Origin: Metopolophium dirhodum
Taxonomy: Eukaryota; Arthropoda; Insecta; Hemiptera; Aphididae
DNA: 64,000 bases
Assembly: GCF_019925205.1 (NCBI RefSeq)
Contig: NC_083560.1
Location: 46,174,270 to 46,238,269, forward strand
Direction: 5' to 3'
The translations under genes and the position numbers were made by a program. Positions within the stretch are counted from its first letter, which is position 1, and each line of letters starts with the position of its first letter. Of this stretch, positions 36,600 to 48,710 are shown in pieces. Below the pieces are notes generated by a model. It saw only the letters and a program-made list of their open reading frames with translations. It did no database searches and had not been told where the DNA came from.

Positions 36600-39500
36600 T
36601 ATTATATGAACGTTCTATGCACATGGTGATTTATTTTATAGGTTAACACTAATTTTCTCGAACGGTATTAACGTTTTTGGAAATATTAATTGTTATTTTC
36701 ATATTCAGAAAACGTTATATGTATATATACCTATATATTAGGTATAATACTCTACTCATTATTAAAAAAGATTTTTAAAACTTTTTTACTGTATTCGAAT
36801 ACATTTTGTGAATAATAATTTCGTTTATTTCATTCGAAATAGAATGAAACAATACTAGACAAAAAAAAAAATGATAACGAAATGGATAAATAAATTAAAA
36901 TTTTTTTTTCCAAAATTTTGCTTTGCAACCGATGACTTCAAATCATGTAAAACAAAAATAGTTCTTAATATTCAAGAAAATTCGAGTATAGCACTTTTAA
37001 ACGAATCACATCGTATGATATACCTATATATATATAATATATTTTACACGAAACGAGGCCGGTTCGGTCGTACATACCTATTTAATCGATTATGGCAATC
37101 GATCCAATGAATAATGTGATAATATTATAATACCAAACAGTAAACACACGATTTGCGATGGTCTGTTGAATATTTTATACGACTTCATGTCTGGGTAAAC
37201 CCTCGATACCGGCAATGGTCGTATATCGTGAACACATATTTCTTTTTGGATGGGAGGGGGCGGAAGGGGGAAGGTTGATCATTGGAAAACCCCTAACCCA
37301 TTTCCATAAAACAGGCGTTTTAAAGTATTTACCTATAATATATAAAAAGAAGGCATGAAAAAATAATTTTAGCCGAGACTTGAGCCTCCGGTATCCAAAT
37401 GCCTCGTTACGATTGCAACTATCGTGTCTTACTGTCATTCGTGTGTGGACTTGGTTTTAGAATTAGCGATGCCCACCCGTGTTGTTTCAGTGTCACAAAC
37501 ACACAACGAACCGACGCACTACACAGTATTATATAACAAAACGTACGGTCCATTTTGTTTTGTTGATATCAATATAACAGTGAATTCGCACCTATTACCA
37601 AAATGCAAAGGTAAGAATGTACATAATAATAATATATAAGTTTAGAAATAAACTTTGTTGTCTAGTTGGTTATTTTGTCATTTTAATTTTAAAGCGAGCA
37701 ATGTGCATTTTAAAATTTTCATATTTTAAACAAGTGCTTTTAACTAGCTTTAAAATCAAAGAATAAAAAACAATAACTTACGTAAGAACACAGGAAATAT
37801 AGGCCCTTGTTAAAAGCCCCTTCAGTATCTAAATCAATAAAGGATTTTTTCGAGGGAGGGAAATCGTAGAATGGGACTAAGCCCCCCTAGACCCCTCCCC
37901 CTATTTTCCCCAATGTATTTAAAACTAACAACACACAGTGGATTCGATCGAACGGACATAATATTATTTACTATATTATATTACCTATATAATATATTAT
38001 TATTTATAAGACGGAGACAATACAGGCGGACATCACGTCATCTTAACAAGTTACGGTCAATTTCGGCGATTAGATGTACTGCCTGTATCTTGTATTCTTG
38101 TGCATATACTATACTACTATAATAGTAGGTTAGGTCAACTTTAATAGACTTGTGATCGACCTTTGAGCTTAAAGCATTGTATAAGAAGAAATTCGTCGAA
38201 TAGTGCAACGTTGTGATCTTTGAAAATTATTTTTTACATATTTTTTTGTGGTGTAGGTAGCAGGTAAAATATTAGAGTTATATTAGTCTTATATTAGTCT
38301 AATATTAGAGTGTAATAAATATTTTTTTCGTTCTGAACACGGACAATGATATTAAAGTTTTAAGTATTTTCTAAAAAAAAATATCACCTACCCGTTAAAT
38401 ATAATTGCTTAAAAAATAAAAAAAAAGGCCACTGGGACCATCATACCCCCTCCCCCCACCACACACACACACACACCCTTCGTGAACGCAACACGCGTGT
38501 CTTGTATTGGACTTCTATATATACCTACCAACGATTTCGCATTATAATAATTTATTACCGTCTGCTCACACACACACAACCGTCACGTATCTCGTGTAGT
38601 CGCACGTCCGCGACATATGAACCGTTTAACCGGAACGCCACGTATGTATATATTAGGACATTAACCGGATATGTGTATAATGTGTATTTAGGTACATACG
38701 CCGTGGTCGTCGTGTGTGCATAGTCGTTGCCTTTATGTTTCGAAACATTTTAAAATGCTCTGTACACGTACACGCACGCTGCGCAGGCTCTTGGAAAATG
38801 CTTCGGTAGGTGGGTACTTATACAACAAATAAAATAATAAAATAATCTATATTGTAATGTGCAAAGTCAGCAGCCAAAATTAACTTGGGACGGTCACAGT
38901 ATGGGCCACCGATCTGTCCAAGTTACACCGAAAAAATTGTGCTAGGTACCTGGAGTTATCTATAACGCAAACGGCATCAGCTGTAATAACAATATAGTTT
39001 ACTCACCGCAGAAATGTAATTTTACCCAACTGCTTCCGGCGAGCCCAATACAATACATTCTGTAAGCTGAACATTCGCGTGGATTTTTTTTTAAATATCT
39101 ATTGGTAAATTTTATAAATTATAATAATATGGGTTATCGTCTTTGCAGTCTGGTTAGCGTACCTATAGGTACATAAAAAGTATACCAGATACCTAGATAT
39201 TACGTGAGATAACCCAGGCATTTCGGACTTATGAACTCTGACATATAGTGACATGTACGATACCGAATCGCCGTGTGGAAATTACTGCAAACTTATAATA
39301 TTAATATAAACGATCCGATCGACCGAAAAAACATTCAACTCCGACCCTATACGTGCCGTGTGTATATTCCGTTATAAAATATATTTCGGCGAAATGGGAG
39401 GTGGGCAGGGGAGCGTGTAATTCTTCCGTAAATTATGCTATTTTGCAATTAATTTTCTGGCTCGGAAATTGGAATCCGTTCGGGCCATTAATCCCTTTCC

Positions 39501-40603
39501 TGTGCGCGGGCGTACAACACACAACCCGAATAATATTACTTAGAGATTAATATCGTGTGCATATAGGCAAATCGTATTGTGCGGTACCCACCAGAAAACT
39601 ATTATCCACCGTAAATATATTATTATTATTCTTACACGGCGAAGATGTATATTAGTATATTTGTTTTTAAGTACCTACCTATACCACCCATGTGTAATTA
39701 ATACATTTCCAGCTACCTATATTGCGCGATAAATAACATAGTACCCCGCTATGACTATGATATATTATCATGTCGGTGTATCGTTCGTAATTTATATTTA
39801 TAAGACGTCGATAATTAGCGTCTTCGGTGGGCGGCTAATTCCTCAAGTCGATCGTTCCATTTTTAATCTGTGTACCCGTGCGATTTGATTTTGTAATGTT
39901 TTTGAAATTTTGCTCCTCATTATTGTTGTAACAGTAAATATGTAAAACTTGTAACATACTTACATAATATTCTATTTTTATAAAGATGCATTATATTATG
40001 CCCAATTACAATTTTTGTCATTAGTCTGTACGCGTATTTTATTATTATTATATACTTCGTAAAAGAGCAGATGCCCGATATTACCCACGTATAAATAGTA
40101 TAAATTGTATCAAAAAAATGTATAAAGCAATAAATATAAATATTTTTTATGTTAAATTTTATATTACATATATTTTTTCCTTTATCACTCCGCCCCATTT
40201 TTGTCTATAGACACAACTAGTAATAAACCCAATTCAATTATAAAATCAATTGTGTCTTTAATCTTTATTGATTATTAGAATACATATTATTATTGTCTGT
40301 AAATCATGACTTTTGTCACCAGAAAACATTTTTCCCTGCGGGGATGTCCTAATGACCTAAATACCTAATATTATACTGTATAATATTATTATTACATTTC
40401 GGAGGAAATTTTCATGTTGTCCTTGGTTCTAATTATTTATACTTAGGTATACGCTTGCGAAAACGATCGGGTTCCTCTGCCGTCGCATCCTGCGGTAATC
40501 CTGACGTGACTATATACTATATACGTTGCTTTAGCGTTATGAATTATGAAATCTTTAATCAAAACGCCACGAGGTGGTTCGACTTGCATAGTAATATATT
40601 ATG

Positions 40604-40636
<33 letters not shown>

Positions 40637-41407
40637 CATTAAGTCTCTCACCGTGGCAGCATCCTCCAGTATAGTCTGCAGTGCGCGGACCGACGACTAT
40701 TTATTTCTTTAACCGAACTCGTAGTTTACTATAATAACTTTATCGGACATTAGAAGGGCCTCCACACATTGTTCGTTAAGAGAACGCAATTTAAGTGGTT
40801 TAATATAGGACATTTTAATGTAATTAAAAAAAAAAATTTTAATTTAATTGTGGATAAAGAACAAGTGGTTTCGTGTCAGTACTCCAGCAAGTTGCAGTTA
40901 GTTACGGTTTTGCGTGGGAAAAATCCGATAAGGATTCAATCATTGATATAATGAAACACATATTATGCACTTAGCTATTAACCATACAAAGTATAACTTT
41001 GGTCGTGTAAAAATGTTTATATTTTGTTCGACATCACAAAGTTATTAGCGTTTGAAAAACATGGAAAATACGGATTTTAAAACAATGTTAATTAATTACG
41101 TATTACTTACAGAGTGATATACTGATATCGACGAAAATAAAAATGTGGAAAAATCGTGGAAATTGTTGAAAAATGATGATTACTTAACTAGGATTTCCCA
41201 TGGTCCGAGCGGTTGTTGCCCGCGCGAAACGATTTTAACAAACAATTTATGGACGACTGTGGCGATCACTTAATCGCATTATTTGTCCCTACAGATTCAA
41301 GTCGATCGGTTTGCCTGAATGTCTGAACGGTTTAAACGTTGAATTATTCTGTTTGGACTTTCAGATTTTAATCAACGTAAGAAAGGTAAGAAAGTAGCTG
41401 ATATTAT
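36600..41407. other. Intron interior without recognised genes
   Basis: Contains GC-rich words around 37240-37280 and 37880-37905 (CCCCCCTAGACCCCTCCCCC, resembling interiors of hAT-derived repeats), a C/CA-rich tract at 38440-38476 and short TAA runs near 40605. Short open frames show no family features. Confidence 0.45.
38459..38476. repeat. (CA)n microsatellite next to a C-rich tract
   Basis: Nine CA units directly right of a run of C-rich sequence (38444-38458). Confidence 0.75.
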
Positions 41408-41415
41408 GTAGTAAT

Positions 41416-42447
41416 CAGTGGCGGATTAAGTAATTTGCCGCCTACAAGCAGGGCATTTGCCGCCCTTTCATTTTATACTTAAGACAAAATACATATAGAA
41501 ATACATTGTTAGTTTAATAATTCTTTATTATATTAAATTTAATACAATCGTCAAATATTATTAAAATATTATAAATATTATATAATAAATTTATTAAAAT
41601 ATTTTTGTTCGGCTTTTTAAGTTAGCGAATGTTTCGATTAAGTCTTGAAAATCAATTGTCGACACTAATTCAGATTCAATGCAAAGGAGAGCCAAATTAT
41701 TTAATCGATTTTCGCCAATTGTAGATCTCAAATACGTTTTGGTTCTTTTGAGACACGAAAACGATCTCTCTGCTGAACAATTAGTAACCGCCATACAGGA
41801 ATATATTCTCAAAGCGATGCTTACATTCGGAAATAATTCTTCTAAATTTTGATTCCTAAAAAATGTAAACAAACTTTGATGTTGTTGTTTTTTTTCTGTT
41901 GCATTTTGCATATAAGTTTTGAAATATATGCATTCTTGAGTAAATGTGGTTTCGTCAATGTCCGTTTCATAAAACTGTTGGAGTTTGTTGGCTCCTTGGA
42001 CAATATCATCGGTATCAATTGACTTATTGTCTATGTTGATCAAAAATTTGAATTTATCGTAAATATTTTCATACCCAGAATGTCTCATTTCCAGTTGTTT
42101 TCTGAGTTACTTCATTTGCTCTAGAACTACATTCGTCTAGTTCATATCGGCTATCGCCATAATGTATAATATGTGTATTGTGTAATCATATATATTTAAT
42201 ATAAACCGTTTCCGGGAAAAACATAGATTCGCTAATAATAACAATTCTAGTAATAACAATTCTAGTCACCAAAACCATTTCAGTATTTTACTGAGTTAAT
42301 AACATAGTTGCTAATACTCATCTTATAAAACGTTATAATATAATTTTATAAATACATTTTTTTTGTTAAGTGCGGCAAATTTGCCGCCCTAACAAATTTG
42401 CCGCTCCAATCACCTGATTGTTTTGCCTGTAGGGTAACCCGACGCTG
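41416..42447 (-). mobile_element. hAT-type transposon, internally deleted copy with 8-bp TSD
   Basis: The 1032-bp element has degenerate terminal inverted repeats: the left begins CAGTGGCGGATTA and the right, reverse complemented, begins CAGCGTCGGGTTA (10 of 13 identical). It is flanked on both sides by the exact 8-bp repeat GTAGTAAT (41408-41415 and 42448-42455), the TSD length of hAT elements. Subterminal copies of the word TTGCCGCC sit inside both ends. It carries only the 3' portion of a transposase reading frame, so it is presumably nonautonomous. It lies inside the large intron of the receptor gene. Confidence 0.85.
41594..42088 (-). pseudogene. hAT transposase C-terminal fragment (dimerisation domain)
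   Basis: An open frame of 164 aa starts at an ATG at 42088. The last ~60 residues match the conserved hAT dimerisation region: NCSAERSFSCLKRTKTYLRS at about residues 102-121, followed by GENRLNNLALLCIESE. This is the style of ZMYM1-like / 52-kDa-repressor-like hAT proteins. The catalytic N-terminal half is absent. Just upstream on the same strand (about 42090-42165) a related-looking frame (RYELDECSSRANEVTQ) continues but is out of register, so the ATG is probably not a genuine start; it marks a frameshift or deletion junction. It should not be counted as a host gene. Confidence 0.75.
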
Positions 42448-43493
42448 GTAGTAATAATTCTATCGCGTAAAGGAAACAAATAATAATTTGTACGTTTTAT
42501 CATTGATTATAAATACTATTATTTAAAAACAATGATTTTATTTTTGAAGGTTTCGAATCAGTGGTGGGCGTTGATGAGGATCAGTAAATATTATTAAAGT
42601 TGTAAAATATAATAACAATAGGTAATACAAAAGGTATTCACGCTTGGATAGACTTCGGCAAGAGGAAGAAATCAATTTTTGTTGCGTATTTTTTTTTGTC
42701 CTGTGGTACTAAACTCGACTCATCCCCTATAACATAACCTCCCCCCACAAGTCTGATTGAAATCGCAACTGTCTCGAATATAGAAATCACTCGCATGGTT
42801 AATAAAAATAAAAAATATTATTCATAATGTCTGCGGGACGAGTACAATAAATATAATTATACAACAGCTAAACAGTCAGAATGCATGCACAGTTATTTTT
42901 TTTGAAATTATTAACATATTTTCGTATTTTGGTCAACAAGAAACCATACATTTTATAAAAACTTAATATATAATATATATAAAAAAAAATAAAATATAAT
43001 ATAGATAGGTAGGTAAGTGTACTAATCAAATTAATTGATGTGTACCTATTGGCATGGTTTATAATCTGACCAGATCGGGAAAAAAAATTGAAATTTAGTG
43101 ATTTGAGTGTTTTATTAAAAAAAATTGGGTAAATTTAAAGCAGTCATCGGGTATAGTATAAGTATAGTATAGTGAACAGTAATAATATTATATAATGCGA
43201 ATCGGGTAGGTCGGGATCGCTTTGTTCTCCGGTCGAAATTGTCGAGAAGCTCGAGCGCTCGTTATGACGTAAATAACATCGCGGGATAATTCATAATAAT
43301 ATGCATATACGATATTATTACAACAAATGTCAAGGGACACGCGAAAACGTGACCTTTGAAAACAATACATACTTACATAATAGGGTGTCACGCCGCGTTT
43401 GTCCTCGTAAACACCAGCCCGCCCACCGACGGCTCTATGTATAGAGGTACCCACGATATACCTATCTATATATTCCCCATCGACTCTTTTTGC

Positions 43494-44440
43494 TGCAGCC
43501 GCAATAATTCCTGTTTACACTTGCACACGACTATATATTATATTATACTATAACCGTATGCCTATTATGTTATGCGCGTGTTTCCTACCCTTGATCCGCG
43601 GATGATTGACGGAAACTATATGTACGAATAATGCCTATTGCAAAATTTCGACATTCGACTTTTGAAAAACGCAAAAAGACGAGATAACGAAACTCCGAAT
43701 TGTTTCACCTTTCAGACGTCTCTATGGAAAAAAACACTTTGAACCGGCATCCATAGGTGAATCGATAAATCTATGTTGTCTTAAAATAATATGATAGCAT
43801 ATCTCGCCAGATCTCTGATGCAGCCGCAATTTCTGTTTACACTTGTACACGACTACAGACTTAGTGTACACCTCTTATACTGTGCGTGTGTTACCCAGTA
43901 CCTACCCTTGATCCGCGGATGATTGACGGAAACTATATGTACGAATAATGCAATAGAATTTTGACATTCGACTTTTGAAAAACGCAAAAAGACGAGATAA
44001 CGAAACTCCGAATTGTTTCACCTTTCAGACGTCTCTATGGAAAAAAACACTTTGAACCGGCATCCATAGGTGAATCGATATTAGATCGATAAATCTATGT
44101 CGTCTTAAAATAATATGATAGCATATCTCGCCAGATCTCTGCTGCAGCCGCAATTTCTGTTTACACTTGTACACGACTACAGACTTAGTGTACACCTCTT
44201 AAACTGTGCGTGTGTTACCCAGTACCTACCCTTGATCCGCGGACGATTGACGGAAACTTTATACGAATAATGCAGTATAATTATTCGACATTCGACTTTT
44301 GAAAAACAAAGAAAAACGTCAGACGTCTTTAGACGCTATTGACTAGCGTACCTATATAAGTAAATTGATATTAAATTGATAATTCTACAGATCTATGTTA
44401 TTATATAATATAATAGCACCTATTCAGACCTGTGATGTAA
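43494..44440. repeat. Tandem triplication, unit about 325 bp
   Basis: The landmark TGCAGCCGCAAT recurs at 43494, 43819 and 44143, giving periods of 325 and 324. Copies 1 and 2 share long identical blocks such as CTTGATCCGCGGATGATTGA, GAAAAACGCAAAAAGACGAG and CACTTTGAACCGGCATCCAT. Copy 3 matches well at its start but loses part of the unit and decays after about 44300. Longest repeat-free frames are short; no product is supported. Confidence 0.85.
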
Positions 44441-47067
44441 ACGAATTCCTAAAATAGTATTTTAATAAATATAATATAATTATATCGAACAAAAAAAAAA
44501 AGTAATCTGCTGCGACTGACTTGTCTAGAGGAGGTCGCCTAATACGATTTGCAGCGTACATTAAGTACTTCTGATGAAAAAAAGTATGGTCTTATTTTAG
44601 GTACTTATTTCGGTTTTTTTTTTTTTTTTTGAACGACAGCATACAATTTTTAATTTCATATAGTTTCAAAGCAGAGCCTGTTTCTGGGAATTAATATTTT
44701 TATAAATGGAATTTAAAATTTGCGGTAGCTATAATAACTTGATATTTGAATATGCGTATTTAAAGTATAGTATCGACGAGTGTAGTGGAGCGGCATAGTA
44801 CCCCGAAAAATGTCTTAGAATAGTACTTATAACTTATTGAGTATTATTATAGTTCGAAATTTAATTTTAATGCAATTGAAATTCTCAGAAATATACTCTG
44901 CTCTGGAATATGAAAAAAAAATATACAAGCTTCAAATATACGGGTAGCTGACCGAAAAAGTAAACACATTAAAATATGATGAGTACAAACGATAAACATA
45001 GTAAAAAATAATGTTTTGCAATGAATTCAATTTATAACTAAAAAATGTACTGCAAAAACAATATTGTCTAAAAACGTTAATACTTTTCCATAAAACGAGT
45101 ATGATTGCCTTCAAAATAATCGCGTCTTGTAAATAGGTACAGACCATAATAATATAATATTATGGGCACCCTGTATTTGTATGTAAGGCGCGGCCTGACG
45201 TAAACTTTTAATTTTATTGTTCTAGTTTTTTCTTATATTCTCCGATAATATGTATATTATATGCGTTTTCCTGTGTTTTTTCTACCCTTCGTAATTACGC
45301 GAAATTATATTATCATAATGTGTATCGTTTAAAATATCGTGTATAACAAACGTTAATAAAACGCGCGCACTGACTTTTTTTTCATAAATATCGTAATATA
45401 GGGTAGGTGCCTACATGGCTATATGAATTCGTATAAATAACACACCAAACTAAATATTTAAGTTCACGCACGTGGACTCAACCCCCTCGGGCTTCTCTTT
45501 GGGCAGCTAGTATGAGCTGCGCCGAACCCTAGTGTCCGACCTATAACCATATATGTATTAGTGCAGTGTAGGAGAGGGGGAGCAGCGTGCCGTCGAAATA
45601 AAGCAAAAAAATGTCTGACATTTTCGGAAAAAACGACTTCTGTTGTATTATATATAGTCATATTATAGGACGCCTCTCCGGTTTGTGTCGGATTACACGG
45701 CGCTTTTGCGTTTATTCAAAAACCTGAGTAGAAACGGCTGCAGCGCTGCAGTGCCACGAATGTTCCCACGACAGATTATCAAAAAAAAAAAAAAACATAA
45801 ACGCCCTCCCCGAGTAAAAAAAAACAGTATTAAACCAGTATTATTAGTGTAATATCGAAGTCATCATGGTCTGAATTTAATTATGTGGTGTTATTCTAAA
45901 TTGAGACTTGAACGACAAATATTAATTTTTTTACATAATTATTTGAACTTTGAAGTCATTATAGCTAGGTGTTATACAGCATTAAAAAAAAATGTAATGC
46001 CGTACTGTTTGCAGCTATATAGCTATAATTCTATCGTATTTCAAAAGTTGTTTTCACCCCTTTTCAACGACATCGTACGATTTAATTTTATACTTAGAAG
46101 CAGAATATTTTTCCAAGAATTTCAATACATTCATAAATTGAATTTCGAAAGAGCAGTCAATTGGTTTTAAGTTTTAACTTACCTACCTATAAGTATAGAT
46201 ATTAAAAGTTTTGATGAGCAAAGTGGAATGGTAGGGTGCAAGGCGTCCCGTAAAGTATCAGTCCACTTCTTCGCTCATCTAAACATTTGCAAACACTTCA
46301 AAGCTTCAAATTATGTAAAAAACAATATTTCCAAAAATACTACAATATACTTTTCCAAATGTGAGTATATCTGCATTTACAACTTTAATAGAACCTGCAC
46401 TTTGTATGTATAGACACGTCATTTTAAACGATTGCATACGGTTGTAAACATTTTTATTAATTTTCAAGTTGTCTGCAGTTCAATCACTCGCGGATTCGTC
46501 TATAATTGAGTGTTTAAAATATTAAACATAATCTCATAACACGCCACGGCCCACGGGTCAACGGCAATAAATCGGTGCGGGGAAGTATTATTTAATATTA
46601 TAATTTATAAAATAATATTATTATTTACGACGGACACGACATGCTGAAAACGTCCGGGATTTCAGGGTGAACGGACCTGTGATTATAATACACCTATATT
46701 GGCTATATATTACCTATGTACGAGTATACCTAGTACATTTTATAATAATATCCACATAATACATATCACACTGCCGCTGGGCCGGACCCGAATAATTATT
46801 AATAATCAGACGTACAGGGCGCGATTGGTCAACCGCGTTTCATCCTTCATCGGTATACCACCTACTTCTAAATATATAGGTAGGTCGAAGAGCGAATGCA
46901 GTGGCAGCCGCTCCAACTGACTGACTTTATTATTTATTGTATCGAATTGTATTGCATTGTACTGTACCTATTGTATTAATGTTTATTTTCAAGGTGAAGC
47001 AACCATAATTAGTTATGTGTTAAGAATGTACATGTATTAACGTTTTTATTAAACATTAATAAACGAT

Positions 47068-47113
47068 GGCAGCAGAGGAGTAGTAGTGTTCACACAGATC
47101 CTCCTCTGCTGTC
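47068..47113. repeat. Short perfect-stem hairpin (GCAGCAGAGGAG)
   Basis: A 13-bp stem with one G-U pair (47068-47080 against 47101-47113) encloses a 20-nt loop. Much more GC-rich than its surroundings. Function unknown. Confidence 0.45.
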
Positions 47114-47875
47114 GGTTCAAAAGGAAAAAAAAAAAATATATATAGGTAGGTAATTAATCAAAGTGTGACAGTCAGTCGATTTTCGAATCAACGAGTGTAC
47201 CTTTGCGTGGCACATCGAGAGTAGTTTTGCACATTCCTCTGTAGTATGTACAATGCGTATTATGAATATTCTCATACCAACAGTTAAGGGTATATAAACA
47301 CACAGTCTGTGTCGCCGCACTGCGTCACGCGCGTCTTCGTGACATGACTACTATACGCAATAGGTAGTCAGAAATCCTGGAGACGTTCGAAGGCACGCGG
47401 TCTTTAAGACGTAGGTATATACGACGACCTGGGTCCAGGATACTGTTACTGGTGAAATGCGTGTCCTGCCGCGATCGACTGGACGAAATGCACGACGACG
47501 GTCTCGGAGGATTAAGCCAGCGATGTCAAAACTGCGAACCGGGCGAATCGCCCTGTATATATGGCTGCACAGGTAAACGCGCGTAAATCGTATGAATAAA
47601 TAAATACGCGCACGGCCTGCGAGCTGTACGGTGGATGACCACGACTGCCACTGAGGAGGATTATATGGGGCCGTAAAACACCGGGAATCACGCGATGACC
47701 GGGTCGAGGGGGTCGTCGTATCCCGCACACACATATATGTATATAATGTGCACGCGATGTACCCACGTGCGTACGTGTGTGCGTGGGTTGGTTGGTGGGT
47801 GAGTGGGTGCGTGCGTGGGGTGGTCTACGCGTCGAGTATACGAATTAATAACGGGTTGGTGGCTGGTGGTGATGC

Positions 47876-47895
47876 GGGGGGGGGGGGGGGGGGGG
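47876..47895. repeat. Poly-G run of 20
   Basis: The longest G homopolymer in the window, next to GT/GGTT-rich sequence (47780-47870). It could form a G-quadruplex. Length is likely variable between individuals or assemblies. Confidence 0.8.
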
Positions 47896-48160
47896 TTGGC
47901 GTATGCGGCGGTGCGATTTTGTGATTCGAAAAAAACCAAAAAAAAAACCAGCACGTCACACACGGCCTTTGGCCGGGACGGGAAAAAAATGTTTGAAAAC
48001 CGTATTTTATATTATTCCTATGACGGCGTGTACGGGACATGTGCGCCTGCAGGATCATCGTCCGCGATTAGTATTTAATACACATGATTACTATTATTAT
48101 TATTATTATAATAATATCGTTACCGATTTTGGCTTTCTTGCTGGCTTTCAACAGAGGTAT

Positions 48161-48710
48161 ACAGGGTGCATTCACTGAGCATTCTCGCCCATATTGTGCC
48201 AAGCATTGACTTGTTTTTTTCAAAGAGAACCATCATATAATGCTATATAATGCTCGTCTTTTACTGGACATTGAAGATCTTTATTGGAAATCTAATGAAT
48301 TTAAAAAAAAATATGTCGATACGCATCTAAATCGAAATTCTCGAGTATCATTTTTGAGTTATTTAACTCTATGTAATAAGCCGAATAATTTATAAAGGTC
48401 CATAACGGTGATAAAGGATTTGGAAGGTTTTACGAGGTGGCTATGATTATTGTAACACTTAAGTGATTTATATTTATCAGTTATCTTATCTATCAATGTT
48501 TTAAAATTTTTAAAAAATCATTCTTCCAGCATAATAACCATTAGATCCTATATACCATGCTCAAAGACCATATTATTATTAAGTCCTCAGTAAAAAAACA
48601 TTTCAATAACTCAGAAACTACTCGACTGAATATCGATTTAGAAACACACAATTTATCTGTATTTTCAACAAAAATAATGGGGGTTGTGCGTGCTTAATGG
48701 ATCACCCTGT
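48161..48710. mobile_element. Nonautonomous TIR element with ACAGGGTG ends (copy in intron)
   Basis: The left end ACAGGGTGCATTCACTGAGC and right end reverse complemented ACAGGGTGATCCATTAAGCA are flanked by GTAT/ATAC, consistent with a TA target site. It is 550 bp with no ORF. The interior word GCATCTAAATCGAAATT recurs in the 55409 element, so the two are related. Confidence 0.65.

Larger units (their letters stand above)
44441..48160. other. Intron interior without recognised genes
   Basis: AT-rich to about 46.4 kb, then a more GC-rich stretch (47.3-47.9 kb) with GT-rich DNA and the poly-G run. The overlapping frames on both strands at 47.35-48.18 kb are low-complexity and mutually shadowing. 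Confidence 0.45.

Noticed and set aside
45464..45661. 65-codon minus-strand frame
   Set aside because: Short, no motif, spans ordinary intron sequence.
47351..48178. Dense overlapping frames on both strands
   Set aside because: GC- and GT-rich low-complexity DNA with a poly-G run; frames shadow one another, with no motif or splice logic.
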